This document shows positions 46,277 through 54,173 of a DNA stretch of 64,000 nt, in pieces. Numbering within the stretch: the stretch's first letter is position 1; every line of letters starts with the position of its first letter. The notes beneath the pieces were generated by a model, which was given only the letters and a program-made list of their open reading frames with translations, did not search any database and was not told the DNA's origin. Location of the stretch: contig CAZPUR010000003.1 of the NCBI GenBank assembly GCA_964589815.1, positions 46,816-110,815 on the forward strand, read 5' to 3'. A program made the translations under genes and the position numbers. Origin of the DNA: CAZPUR01 sp964589815 (lineage in GTDB: Bacteria; Patescibacteriota; Microgenomatia; UBA1400).

Positions 46277-47423
46277 AGGGTGAAATCCTCCTCAAATCTT
46301 TAATCACTTTGGGTAAAACCTTCAAGACATAGTCTATTTCTTCTTCTTTAGTCCATCTGCCCAAACTAAACCTGATTGAACCCTGAATTTCTTCTGGTCT
46401 AAGACCCATAGCCAAAAGGACATGGGATGGCTCTAAACTTTGTGAAGAGCAAGCAGAACCAGTCGAAACCGCGATTCCCAGTTGATTTAATTTTAGCATG
46501 ATGGCTTCGCCCTCAATATAAGAGAATCTAAGATTGGCATTATTAGCCAATCTTTTTTCAGGATGACCATTTAAATATGAATCCGGAATTTTATCTAAAA
46601 TTCCTTTAATTAACTTATTTCTTAGTTTAGTTAATCGGATTGTTTCTTGGGACATTTCTTTTTGGCAAATTTCCACTGCCTTAGCCAAGCCAGCAATAAC
46701 AGGAACATTAACAGTTGAAGACCGAAAACCGGATTCATGGCCGCCGCCGTGAAGCAGGGGCTCAATTTTTACTCCTTTTCTGAGGTATAAAAGAGCCACC
46801 CCTTTTGGTCCGTAGATTTTATGAGAAGAGGCGGTTAGAAAATCAATTTTCATTTTTTTAACATTAATCGGGATTTTACCAAAGGATTGAGAAGCATCAG
46901 TATGGAAAGGGACATTTTTCTGTTTGCAGATGCGAGCTAATTCTTCAATTGGCTGAATGGTGCCGACTTCATTATTAGCCTGCATCATGGAAACTAAAAT
47001 AGTTTTTTTACTGACGGCTTTTTTTAGATTTTGAGGGCTAATCAATCCATATTTATCCACCGCAAGTTTGATGATCTCAAAACCTTGCTTTTCCAGCCAT
47101 TGGCTGCTTTTAAGAACACAATCATGCTCAATTGAAGAGACGATGATTTGGTTGCCTTTATGTTTATTAGCCCAAGCCACTCCTTTTAAAACCGTGTTAT
47201 TACTTTCTGTAGCTGAAGAAGTAAAAATAATTTCTTCGGGATTGGCCTTTAAAGCTTGAGCCACGATTTGCCTGCTTTTTTCCACCACCGCCTGAGCCTC
47301 TTGACCAAAAGAGTGCAGAGAGGAAGAATTGGCAAAAGTAGTTTTTAAATGTTGGTTAACTACTTTTAAAACCCGAGGGTCGATTGGGGTAGAAGCAGCA
47401 TAGTCTAAATATACTTTTTTCAT
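46269..47423 (-). CDS. iscS: Cysteine desulfurase
   Basis: PLP enzyme releasing sulfur from cysteine for Fe-S clusters and tRNA thiolation. VYLDYAASTPIDPRVL start, IIVSSIEHDCVLKS, the PLP lysine in TASSHKIYGPKGVALLYLRKG and the catalytic Cys loop STGSACSSQSLEPSHVL are clear. 384 residues. It is translationally coupled to the Rrf2 gene (4-nt overlap) and to iscU; the divergent order rrf2-iscS-iscU matches isc operons. mnmA, its likely client, lies immediately upstream. Confidence 0.97.
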   Translation of the reverse strand: MKKVYLDYAASTPIDPRVLKVVNQHLKTTFANSSSLHSFGQEAQAVVEKSRQIVAQALKANPEEIIFTSSATESNNTVLKGVAWANKHKGNQIIVSSIEHDCVLKSSQWLEKQGFEIIKLAVDKYGLISPQNLKKAVSKKTILVSMMQANNEVGTIQPIEELARICKQKNVPFHTDASQSFGKIPINVKKMKIDFLTASSHKIYGPKGVALLYLRKGVKIEPLLHGGGHESGFRSSTVNVPVIAGLAKAVEICQKEMSQETIRLTKLRNKLIKGILDKIPDSYLNGHPEKRLANNANLRFSYIEGEAIMLKLNQLGIAVSTGSACSSQSLEPSHVLLAMGLRPEEIQGSIRFSLGRWTKEEEIDYVLKVLPKVIKDLRRISPYV

Positions 47424-47812
47424 AGCAAGCCACTTAACTTAATTTTTTCCAATTCTTGATTTAAGATCTTTTGTAATTTGAGCCAGATTTTTTTATGAAA
47501 ACATTTTTTTTCCATTGGGCATTGGCCGCTGATGCAGGAAACCAGACCTTTTTCTCCCTCCACCGCCTTAATAATCATGCATAAACTAATTTCTTTTGGC
47601 TTTTTCTTGAGCTGATAGCCGCCGCCAACCCCTTCTTTGCTTTTAACAATACCGGCCTTTTTTAAATCCAAAACAATTCGGGAAAGAAATTTATAGGGCA
47701 GGCCGGTTTTACCGGTAATATTTTTTAATTTAACCGGTTGATCTTCCTGGTTCTTGGCTAAATGGGCTAAGAACAAGATACCATACTCGCTTGCCTTAGA
47801 AATCTTAAACAT
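47420..47812 (-). CDS. Rrf2/IscR-family regulator
   Basis: 130-residue winged-helix regulator: FKISKASEYGILFLAHLAKNQEDQPVKLKNITGKTGLPYKFLSRIVLDLKKAGIVKSKEGVGGGYQL is typical Rrf2. The C-terminal cysteine set CISGQCPMEKKC (C-x4-C-x5-C) is close to the C-x5-C-x5-C cluster site of IscR, so it can be expected to sense Fe-S status and control this operon. A palindrome in its own promoter fits autoregulation. Confidence 0.9.
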   Translation of the reverse strand: MFKISKASEYGILFLAHLAKNQEDQPVKLKNITGKTGLPYKFLSRIVLDLKKAGIVKSKEGVGGGYQLKKKPKEISLCMIIKAVEGEKGLVSCISGQCPMEKKCFHKKIWLKLQKILNQELEKIKLSGLL

Positions 47813-47819
47813 AGTTTAC

Positions 47820-47875
47820 AGTGAATCCTGCGTGGTTCACTAAGAAATTCTACCTTTTATGTAGAAGTTTGTCAA
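47820..47875 (-). promoter_or_regulatory. Promoter and operator of the rrf2-isc operon
   Basis: Minus strand TTGACA (47875-47870), 17-nt spacer, TAGAAT (47852-47847), followed by the inverted repeat AGTGAACC-acgca-GGATTCACT (47841-47820) directly before the ATG at 47812. The -35 lies within the 3' end of mnmA. The palindrome is the likely Rrf2 site. Confidence 0.75.
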
Positions 47876-48954
47876 GAAGCTGAAATTTTTCCTCCCCCCA
47901 AACATAGCTTACCATCATAAAAAACGGCAAATTGGCCTGGAGTAATAGCTCTTTGAGGTTGATTAAAAACAAGCTTGAGTTGTTTATTTTGGGGAGGGTA
48001 AAGAACAGCTGGTTGTTCTTGGTGACCATACCTGATTTTTGCCCTTACTTTAATTGTTTTTATGGGTGTTTTTCCAGAGATAAAATTAAAAGGCGAAAGC
48101 TCTATTTCTTTTTGAAGCAAATCTTTTTCATTTTGAGTCACAATAACTTGGTTGTTTCGAGAATCCAGTTGTTTAACAAAATATGGTCCTCCGGAAAGAC
48201 CAATTCTTTTTCTTTGACCAATAGTATAAAAATGTAAACCCTGATGTTTACCCAAAACATTACCTTGAGTATTAATGATTTTTCCTGGTTTTTGACCCAG
48301 CCTTGTTTTCAAAAACTCAGTAATTTTTTTGCTCGGACAATAACAAAAATCCTGACTTGACTTTACTATAATTGAACTGCGCCTGCCTGCCGGCAAGGCA
48401 GGGCCGCTATTAAATAATAGTAATTTTCTAGCCATTTTTATTACTTGTTTTTTAGTATATTCTCCTAAAGGGAAAACAATATGTTTTAATTGTTCCCGGG
48501 TTAAAAAAGAAAGATAATAGGTTTGATCCTTGGCTCTATCCTTGGCTTTCAAGAGTTGATAGCTTTTAGCTTTTAGCTTTAAGCTTTCAGCTATTCTCGC
48601 GTAGTGTCCTGTTGCCACATAATTTATTTTTCTTTTTTTAGCCAATTCCAAAAGCTTTTTAAATTTAAGTTGGGGATTACAGATAATACAAGGATTGGGT
48701 GTCCGGCCATTTTTATATTCATTAATAAAATAATCCACTACCTTTTGTTTAAATTCTTTTTTAACATCCAAAATATAATGGGGAATTTTTAACATTTGGC
48801 AGACTTTTTTTGCACTTGCGAAAGATCTTTTGTTTTGCCAGGCAGGGATATCTAAAGAAACGCCAATCGGCTCCCAACCGTGTTTTTTCAAAAAAAAAGC
48901 GGCCATGGAAGAATCAACTCCGCCAGATAGTCCCACAATAATTTTTTCCTTCAT
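47872..48954 (-). CDS. mnmA: tRNA-specific 2-thiouridylase MnmA
   Basis: Thiolates U34 of tRNA Lys/Glu/Gln using IscS sulfur. PP-loop IIVGLSGGVDSSMAAFFLKKHG, catalytic Cys in NPCIICNPQLKF and in DFCYCPSK, KDQTYYLSFL and HFYTIGQRKRIGLSGG are present. 360 residues, with two repeat-derived in-frame stretches: KLKAKSYQLLKA from AGCTTTT repeats (48561-48593) and GPALPAGRRS from a CCTGCCTGCCGGC palindrome (48382-48402). Both lie between motifs, so the enzyme is probably active. Confidence 0.95.
   Translation of the reverse strand: MKEKIIVGLSGGVDSSMAAFFLKKHGWEPIGVSLDIPAWQNKRSFASAKKVCQMLKIPHYILDVKKEFKQKVVDYFINEYKNGRTPNPCIICNPQLKFKKLLELAKKRKINYVATGHYARIAESLKLKAKSYQLLKAKDRAKDQTYYLSFLTREQLKHIVFPLGEYTKKQVIKMARKLLLFNSGPALPAGRRSSIIVKSSQDFCYCPSKKITEFLKTRLGQKPGKIINTQGNVLGKHQGLHFYTIGQRKRIGLSGGPYFVKQLDSRNNQVIVTQNEKDLLQKEIELSPFNFISGKTPIKTIKVRAKIRYGHQEQPAVLYPPQNKQLKLVFNQPQRAITPGQFAVFYDGKLCLGGGKISAS
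48382..48402. repeat. GC palindrome inside mnmA
   Basis: CCTGCCTGCCGGCAAGGCAGG, in frame, encoding ALPAGR. Same class as the insertion in tatD and the intergenic CCTGCCGGCAGGCAGG at 54243-54258. Confidence 0.75.
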
Positions 48955-49036
48955 CTTTTATATTTTACCTTATACCCTCTATAGCTCCTATACTCTCCAT
49001 TATTATTTCTGCTAAAATGTTTTAAAGGAGGTTCTT

Positions 49037-49423
49037 ATGACTCAATTAAATCAAATTTATAGATGTAATGTTTGCGGCAATATTGTTGAAGTTTTACATA
49101 CTGGTGTTGGTGAACTGGTTTGTTGTGGTCAGCCGATGGAATTACTGCAGGCAAAGACCGAGGATGAGGGTTTAGAAAAGCATGTGCCGGTTATAGAAAA
49201 GACCGACAAAGGTTTTAAGGTCAAAGTCGGCTCTGTGCCTCATCCCATGGAAGAAAAGCACTATATTGAATGGGTTAGTGTCGAAATAGCTGGCAGGCAG
49301 GGAAGGAAGTTTTTTAAGCCCGGAGAACCTCCTGAGGCCGAGTTTTTCTACCCTATCAATGAGATTACTGAAGTCAAAGCCAGAGAATACTGCAATGTTC
49401 ATGGCTTATGGAGATCAGCATGA
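49037..49423 (+). CDS. dfx: Desulfoferrodoxin (superoxide reductase)
   Basis: Two-iron superoxide reductase that reduces superoxide without making oxygen, common in anaerobes. N-terminal desulforedoxin site: YRCNVCGNIVEVLHTGVGELVCCGQPM (four Cys). Catalytic centre II ligands: EKHVPVIE, GSVPHPMEEKHYIEWV, and C-terminal EYCNVHGLW (four His and one Cys). 128 residues, full length. SD AAAGGAGG 5 nt before the ATG. It suggests a fermentative, oxygen-sensitive lifestyle. Confidence 0.96.
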   Translation: MTQLNQIYRCNVCGNIVEVLHTGVGELVCCGQPMELLQAKTEDEGLEKHVPVIEKTDKGFKVKVGSVPHPMEEKHYIEWVSVEIAGRQGRKFFKPGEPPEAEFFYPINEITEVKAREYCNVHGLWRSA

Positions 49424-49947
49424 AAAATCAGAGCTCACCCATAGCCTTAGATAATAAGGCGATGTTATTAACTTTTACTCTTGTTAGTTTTTTGGCCTTT
49501 ACTCTTCCTTTTTCTTTAGGCCATCCTCAGTTATTAGTAGGAACAATTGTTAATGCCTGTTTGTTTTTAGGCGCCAGTTTTTTTCCCAAAAAGCTTATTT
49601 ATCCTTTAATCTTCTTTCCTAGCCTAGGGGTTTTAACGAGGGGCGTTATTTTTGGGCCCCTAACCCCCTTTTTGTTTTTAATGATTCCTTTTATTTGGAT
49701 GGCTAATTGGCTTTTAGTTTTTGGCTTTAGAATGATGTTTAATAAGCTCAAGAGCGGGGTTTTAAGTTTAATCGCAGCCGCGATTTTAAAAGCGGGGTTT
49801 TTATTTGGCTGTGCTTTTGTTTTAGTTAATCTAAAAATACTGCCCAAGGTTTTTTTAACCAGCATGGGTATAATTCAACTTTGGACTGCTCTTTTAGGCG
49901 GAAGCCTAAGTTTATTGGGAAGAAAGATTTATGCTAGAAACAACTGA
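49420..49947 (+). CDS. Six-helix membrane protein, unknown
   Basis: 175 residues from ATG 49420 (overlapping the dfx stop) with about six hydrophobic helices and short loops. Shape and size resemble substrate-binding S components of ECF transporters, but no motif supports that. It is tightly placed between dfx and the H-cluster protein, overlapping the latter by 17 nt, so it may be a membrane partner of one of these redox proteins. Confidence 0.65.
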   Translation: MKNQSSPIALDNKAMLLTFTLVSFLAFTLPFSLGHPQLLVGTIVNACLFLGASFFPKKLIYPLIFFPSLGVLTRGVIFGPLTPFLFLMIPFIWMANWLLVFGFRMMFNKLKSGVLSLIAAAILKAGFLFGCAFVLVNLKILPKVFLTSMGIIQLWTALLGGSLSLLGRKIYARNN

Positions 49948-50731
49948 AATTAAACAACTGCTTTCACTTTTAGAGCAGAAAGTTCCTTTAACCGCCATGC
50001 TGGCTCCTTCCTTTCCCATTGATTTTTCTTATCCGGAAATAGTAGGCCAGTTAAAAAGGGTCGGTTTTAAATATGTAGTTGAAGTGGCGCGAGGAGCAGT
50101 AGAAACCAATCGTCAGGTAGTTGAGGATTTAAAAAATAACCCTCAAAAAAGAGTCATTACCAGCCCTTGTCCTAGTTGCGTTGGTTATATTAAAACTCAA
50201 CGGCCTGCATTGACGTCTTTTTTAAGCCAAGCGGATTCGCCCATGACCGCCACCGCCAAATTGGTCAGACAAATGTTTCCTGGTAGCCAACCTCTTTTTA
50301 TTGGTCCCTGTTTGACCAAAAAACTTGAAGCTAAAGATTATCCTGAACTTAATATTTTAGCCATTACTTTTAAGGAATTAAGCCAGCTTTTTACTGCTTT
50401 AAAGATAGAAGATTCTACTGAAGACTTAAACGCTCGTTTCGATCTTTTAGGTCCGCAGACCCGGCTTTATCCTATTTCCGGAGGTTTATGTCAAACAGCT
50501 GGGATTGATGAACTTTTAACTGATGAAGAATGGCGGATGGTTTCCGGCCTGAAAAACTTAAACGAGGCCCTGGGTGAATTTGTCCAAGATAAAAAGATCA
50601 GGCTCTTGGATATTTTGTTTTGTGATGGTGGCTGTATTAATGGTCCAGGCTTAATTTCCCAAGCAAGCATCAAAGAAAAAAGACATCAGGTGATTAAATT
50701 TTGGTCGACCCATCTACCACAGGAAAAATAA
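49931..50731 (+). CDS. [FeFe]-hydrogenase large-subunit C-terminal (H-cluster) domain protein
   Basis: 266 residues covering essentially only the H-cluster domain (PF02906-like). L1: VITSPCPSCVGYIK; then DSPMTATAKLVRQMFPG; L2: FIGPCLTKKLEA; L3: LLDILFCDGGCINGPG. The four cluster cysteines are therefore kept. But the proton-transfer cysteine of catalytic enzymes (TSCCP) is Pro, the Met of MPC is Gly, and CPGGC is CDGGC. No ferredoxin domains are fused. It may be a non-catalytic, sensory or Nar1-like Fe-S protein rather than an H2-producing enzyme; no HydE/F/G maturases are seen in the window. Confidence 0.82.
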   Translation: MLETTEIKQLLSLLEQKVPLTAMLAPSFPIDFSYPEIVGQLKRVGFKYVVEVARGAVETNRQVVEDLKNNPQKRVITSPCPSCVGYIKTQRPALTSFLSQADSPMTATAKLVRQMFPGSQPLFIGPCLTKKLEAKDYPELNILAITFKELSQLFTALKIEDSTEDLNARFDLLGPQTRLYPISGGLCQTAGIDELLTDEEWRMVSGLKNLNEALGEFVQDKKIRLLDILFCDGGCINGPGLISQASIKEKRHQVIKFWSTHLPQEK

Positions 50732-50772
50732 CTTGTAATTTTTCCTTCTTTATGTTTCAATTTAATTAATTA

Positions 50773-50802
50773 TCAGCCAAAGGCTGATCGTCCTTTGGAC
50801 GA
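50773..50802. repeat. Twin-hairpin element before recA
   Basis: TCAGCC-AAA-GGCTGA then TCGTCC-TTT-GGACGA, differing by one loop base from the element before rplM. Here 28 nt, including a good SD, separate it from the ATG. Confidence 0.85.
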
Positions 50803-50830
50803 AATTCTCCTGCCCAAGGAAAGGACTTTT

Positions 50831-51868
50831 ATGAAAGTAGATTCCCAAAAAGCCCAAGCCATTAAAATTGCTATGGATCAAATTGAAAAACAATATGGTA
50901 AGGGTGCAATTATGAGGCTTGGCGAAAGCGGTCAGAGTTTAAAAGTTGATGTTATTCCCACTGGTTCCATTGCTTTGGATTTAGCTTTGGGAGTCGGTGG
51001 TCTGCCGCGCGGTCGGATTAGCGAAATTTATGGTCCTGAAGCTTCAGGCAAAACCACCATTGGTCTTCATGTCATTGCCGAAGCGCAGAAACACGGCGGC
51101 ACCGCCGCTTTTATTGACGCTGAACACGCTCTCGATCCGATGAGGGCGGAATCAATTGGAGTTAATTTAGATGATTTGATTATTTCCCAGCCGGATACCG
51201 GAGAACAGGCTTTAGAGATTTGTGAGACCTTAATTCGTTCCGGAGCCATTGATGTTATTTGTGTTGATTCTGTAGCCGCTTTGGTGCCCAAGGCCGAGAT
51301 CGAAGGCGAAATGGGCGACGCCATGATTGGGGTTCAGGCTCGGTTAATGAGTCAGGCGATGAGGAAGCTAGCCGGCGCCATTGCTAAATCTAAGACCGTA
51401 ATGATTTTTACCAATCAGATTAGAATGAAGATCGGCGTTATGTTCGGTAATCCGGAGACAACTGCTGGCGGTCAGGCTTTAAAGTTTTATTCTTCGGTTA
51501 GATTGGATACGCGCCGGATTGGTAAAATCCAAGACGGAGAAAAAGTAATTGGTTCCCGCCACCGGGTGAAAGTAGTTAAAAATAAAATCGCTCCACCTTT
51601 TCGGGTGGCGGAGTTTGACATTATGAACGTCGGCGGCATTTCCCGGACTGGTGGACTTTTGGACGTAGGCGTTGAATTAGATGTGATTGAGAAATCCGGT
51701 TCGTTTTTCAAATATAAGGGTGAAGTTTTAGGCCAAGGCAGAGAAGGCGTAAAAATTACCTTAGAGGAAAAAGAAAAACTGGGTAAGGAAATTGAAGCCG
51801 CCATTTGGAAAAGTGTTAAAGCCAGCAAACATCCACCTAAAGAAATGGGTGAACAAAAAGAAGAATAA
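50831..51868 (+). CDS. recA: Recombinase RecA
   Basis: ATP-dependent strand-exchange protein, 345 residues. Start chosen at ATG 50831 behind AAGGAAAGGA. MDQIEKQYGKGAIMRLG, Walker A GPEASGKTT, Walker B VICVDSVAALVPKAEIEGEMGD, the L2 region FTNQIRMKIGVMFGNPETTAGGQALKFYSSVRLD are intact. The acidic C-tail is short. recX follows 1 nt later. No LexA-like box was noticed upstream. Confidence 0.98.
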   Translation: MKVDSQKAQAIKIAMDQIEKQYGKGAIMRLGESGQSLKVDVIPTGSIALDLALGVGGLPRGRISEIYGPEASGKTTIGLHVIAEAQKHGGTAAFIDAEHALDPMRAESIGVNLDDLIISQPDTGEQALEICETLIRSGAIDVICVDSVAALVPKAEIEGEMGDAMIGVQARLMSQAMRKLAGAIAKSKTVMIFTNQIRMKIGVMFGNPETTAGGQALKFYSSVRLDTRRIGKIQDGEKVIGSRHRVKVVKNKIAPPFRVAEFDIMNVGGISRTGGLLDVGVELDVIEKSGSFFKYKGEVLGQGREGVKITLEEKEKLGKEIEAAIWKSVKASKHPPKEMGEQKEE

Positions 51869-51869
51869 G

Positions 51870-52511
51870 TTGCCAATTATTACTAAGCTTAAAAGTCAGA
51901 AGAATAGAAACAGGGTTAATTTATACTTAGATCATAAATTTGCTTTTGGTCTAAGTTTAAATCAAGTAGTCAAATTAGGCCTAAAAACTGGTCAAGAATT
52001 GAACCAGGGTGAGGTAGAAAAACTTCTTTTCTCCAGTCAAGCAGAAAAGCTTTACCAGAAAACTTTAAATTTTCTTTCTTACCGCCCTCGGAGTGAAAAA
52101 GAAATAAAAGATTATTTAAGAAAAAATCTTAATAAATCGCCTCAATTATTAAGAAAAATCCAAACCAAAATCATTAAAAAACTTAAAAAACTTAACTTAG
52201 TTAATGATAAAGAATTTGCCCTCTGGTGGATAGAACAAAGGCTGAGTTTCAAACCTCGAGGCAAAAGAGGGTTAAAAGCGGAACTTTTCCAAAAAGGTGT
52301 AGACAGAGACATTATTGATTCTCAGATCAGCCAAATCAGCCAAATCAGCCAAATAAATTCTGCCAAAAAAATTATTACTAAAAAGAAGAAATTCTATCAA
52401 AATTTAGCTCCTCAAAAAATGAAACAGCGTCTTTTTGCCTTACTGGCTCGTCGGGGTTTTGACTTCGATACGATTAAAAGAGCGATTGACGAAGAAACAA
52501 AAAAAGAATAA
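51870..52511 (+). CDS. recX: Regulatory protein RecX
   Basis: Modulates RecA filaments. Start taken as TTG 51870 just after the recA stop (GTG 51849 is possible). LNFLSYRPRSEKEIKDYLRKN, LNLVNDKEFALWWIEQRLSFKPRGKRGLKAELFQKGVDRDIID and LLARRGFDFDTIKRAID are the three-helix RecX repeats. A 9-bp tandem repeat (CAAATCAGC, 52326-52352) encodes ISQISQISQI in the linker. Confidence 0.92.
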   Translation: MPIITKLKSQKNRNRVNLYLDHKFAFGLSLNQVVKLGLKTGQELNQGEVEKLLFSSQAEKLYQKTLNFLSYRPRSEKEIKDYLRKNLNKSPQLLRKIQTKIIKKLKKLNLVNDKEFALWWIEQRLSFKPRGKRGLKAELFQKGVDRDIIDSQISQISQISQINSAKKIITKKKKFYQNLAPQKMKQRLFALLARRGFDFDTIKRAIDEETKKE

Positions 52512-52586
52512 AATACCTTTAAGTAATAACTGAAGTTATAAATTTAAATGGATTGTCAAATCAATTTCTTTTCTATCTTAATCAAC

Positions 52587-52600
52587 GCCCCTAAAGGGGT
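52587..52600 (+). terminator. Weak hairpin between recX and rny
   Basis: CGCCCCT-AAA-GGGGT followed by TTAACTTCTTTTAT. The stem is short and the T-tract interrupted, so terminator function is uncertain. Confidence 0.35.
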
Positions 52601-52634
52601 TTAACTTCTTTTATCACTTCATTGGAGGTTTATC

Positions 52635-54173
52635 ATGTCCTTTTTAACTAATTTGCAAAAAATGTTTCAAGCTCCTTCTGTGGCTAAAAAGCCTAGAAGA
52701 AAGCAAGTAACAAAACCTAGTAGGCGAAAGCCTGGTAAAGTTTACTCTGCCAAACAAGTTTTATTAAACCAGCAAGAAATTGAGAAAGCTCAAACCAGAG
52801 CTAGAGAAATTATTCTGGAAGCCAGAGACGAAGCTTTTAAAATAAAATCCGATGCCTCAGAACAAGCCAGAAAAACAGAACAACAGGCACAGGTCTTAAA
52901 AGACAGAATTTCTCAGAAAGAGTTAGAAACCAGAGAAAAAAGCGCCGCCCTTCAGGAAAGAGAAAAGCTTTTAATAGAAAGAAATAAGGATTTAAATCAG
53001 AGATTAGAAGAAGTGGAGAAAATAAAAAAACAGCAGTTGGAAAAACTAGAGAGAGCCGCTAGTCTTACTCGTGAAGAAGCAAAAAAATTAATCCTGGTGG
53101 CCGTAGAGAAAAAGCTGACTCCGGAGATTGCTAGAAAAATAAAAGAAAGCGAAGAAAAAGCCAGGGAGGAATCGGAAAAGAAAGGAAGGGAAATTTTAGT
53201 TGAAGCGATGCATCAAGGTGCCACTGATTATGTCCCGGAATATACTGTTTCCAGTGTCAAGATTACCGATGAAGATATGAAAGGTCGGGTGATTGGTCGC
53301 GAAGGTAGAAATATTAGAACTTTTGAAAAAACCACCGGCGTTGATGTGGACTTAGATGAAGAAGGGATGATTAGACTTTCTTCTTTTGATTCTGTCCGTC
53401 GGGAAATTGCCCGGGTAGCTTTGGAAAAACTAATTGCTGATGGTCGGATTCAACCTTCTAGGATCGAGGAAATAGTTGACAAGACGAAGAAAGATATTGA
53501 AAGACTGATGTATCAAGCAGGCGAGGATTTATGCCATCGGCTTAAGGTTTATAACTTGCCTCGGGAAGTAGTGGCCATGTTGGGCCGTTTTAAATACCGT
53601 TTTTCTTATGGCCAAAATATGATTGCCCATACTTTAGAGGAAACAAAAATAGGAGTTAAATTGGCCTATGAAGTAGGCGCCGATGTTAATATTGTTCGTT
53701 TGGGTTGTTTGCTCCATGATATTGGTAAAGTCATTACTGAAGAAGAAGGTACCCATGTTCAGGTAGGGGTGAACTTTTTACGTAAATATAATATGCCTCA
53801 GCCAGTTTTGGATTGTGTCGCTCAACATCATGAGGATGAAGCTTTTTCTTCCAGTGAAGCGGTTCTGGTTTATATTGCCGATGCTATTTCCGGCTCTCGA
53901 CCAGGAGCCAGATACGAGGATTATGAAGAATACGTTTCCCGCATGGACAAACTGGAAAAATTAGCTAAGTCTTTTAAAGGGGTTAAGAATACTTATGCCA
54001 TCCAGGCAGGCAGAGAAGTGAGAGTGATTGTTAATCCAGATAAACTAGACGATGCCGCTATAATTAAACTGGCCAGCGACCTGCGTGATAAAATTAAAAA
54101 AGAAATGACCTATCCTGGTCAGGTTAAAGTGACAGTGATTCGGGAAAAAAGAGCAGAAAAGATAGCCAAGTAA
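52635..54173 (+). CDS. rny: Ribonuclease Y without membrane anchor
   Basis: Endoribonuclease starting mRNA decay. Order: basic N-terminus (about 1-40), long coiled coil (about 45-190), KH domain with GRVIGREGRNIRTFEKTTGVDVDLDEE, and HD domain with HTLEETKIGV and LLHDIGKV (metal HD pair), then HHEDEAF. 512 residues. Typical RNase Y has a membrane helix in the first 25 residues; here that region is MSFLTNLQKMFQAPSVAKKPRRKQ with no hydrophobic stretch. SD GGAGG, 8 nt. The stop lies in a 17-bp hairpin. Confidence 0.96.
   Translation: MSFLTNLQKMFQAPSVAKKPRRKQVTKPSRRKPGKVYSAKQVLLNQQEIEKAQTRAREIILEARDEAFKIKSDASEQARKTEQQAQVLKDRISQKELETREKSAALQEREKLLIERNKDLNQRLEEVEKIKKQQLEKLERAASLTREEAKKLILVAVEKKLTPEIARKIKESEEKAREESEKKGREILVEAMHQGATDYVPEYTVSSVKITDEDMKGRVIGREGRNIRTFEKTTGVDVDLDEEGMIRLSSFDSVRREIARVALEKLIADGRIQPSRIEEIVDKTKKDIERLMYQAGEDLCHRLKVYNLPREVVAMLGRFKYRFSYGQNMIAHTLEETKIGVKLAYEVGADVNIVRLGCLLHDIGKVITEEEGTHVQVGVNFLRKYNMPQPVLDCVAQHHEDEAFSSSEAVLVYIADAISGSRPGARYEDYEEYVSRMDKLEKLAKSFKGVKNTYAIQAGREVRVIVNPDKLDDAAIIKLASDLRDKIKKEMTYPGQVKVTVIREKRAEKIAK

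Noticed and set aside
49420..49947. ECF transporter S component
   Set aside because: Size and helix count fit but no family motif is visible and the context is redox genes, so it is left as unknown.
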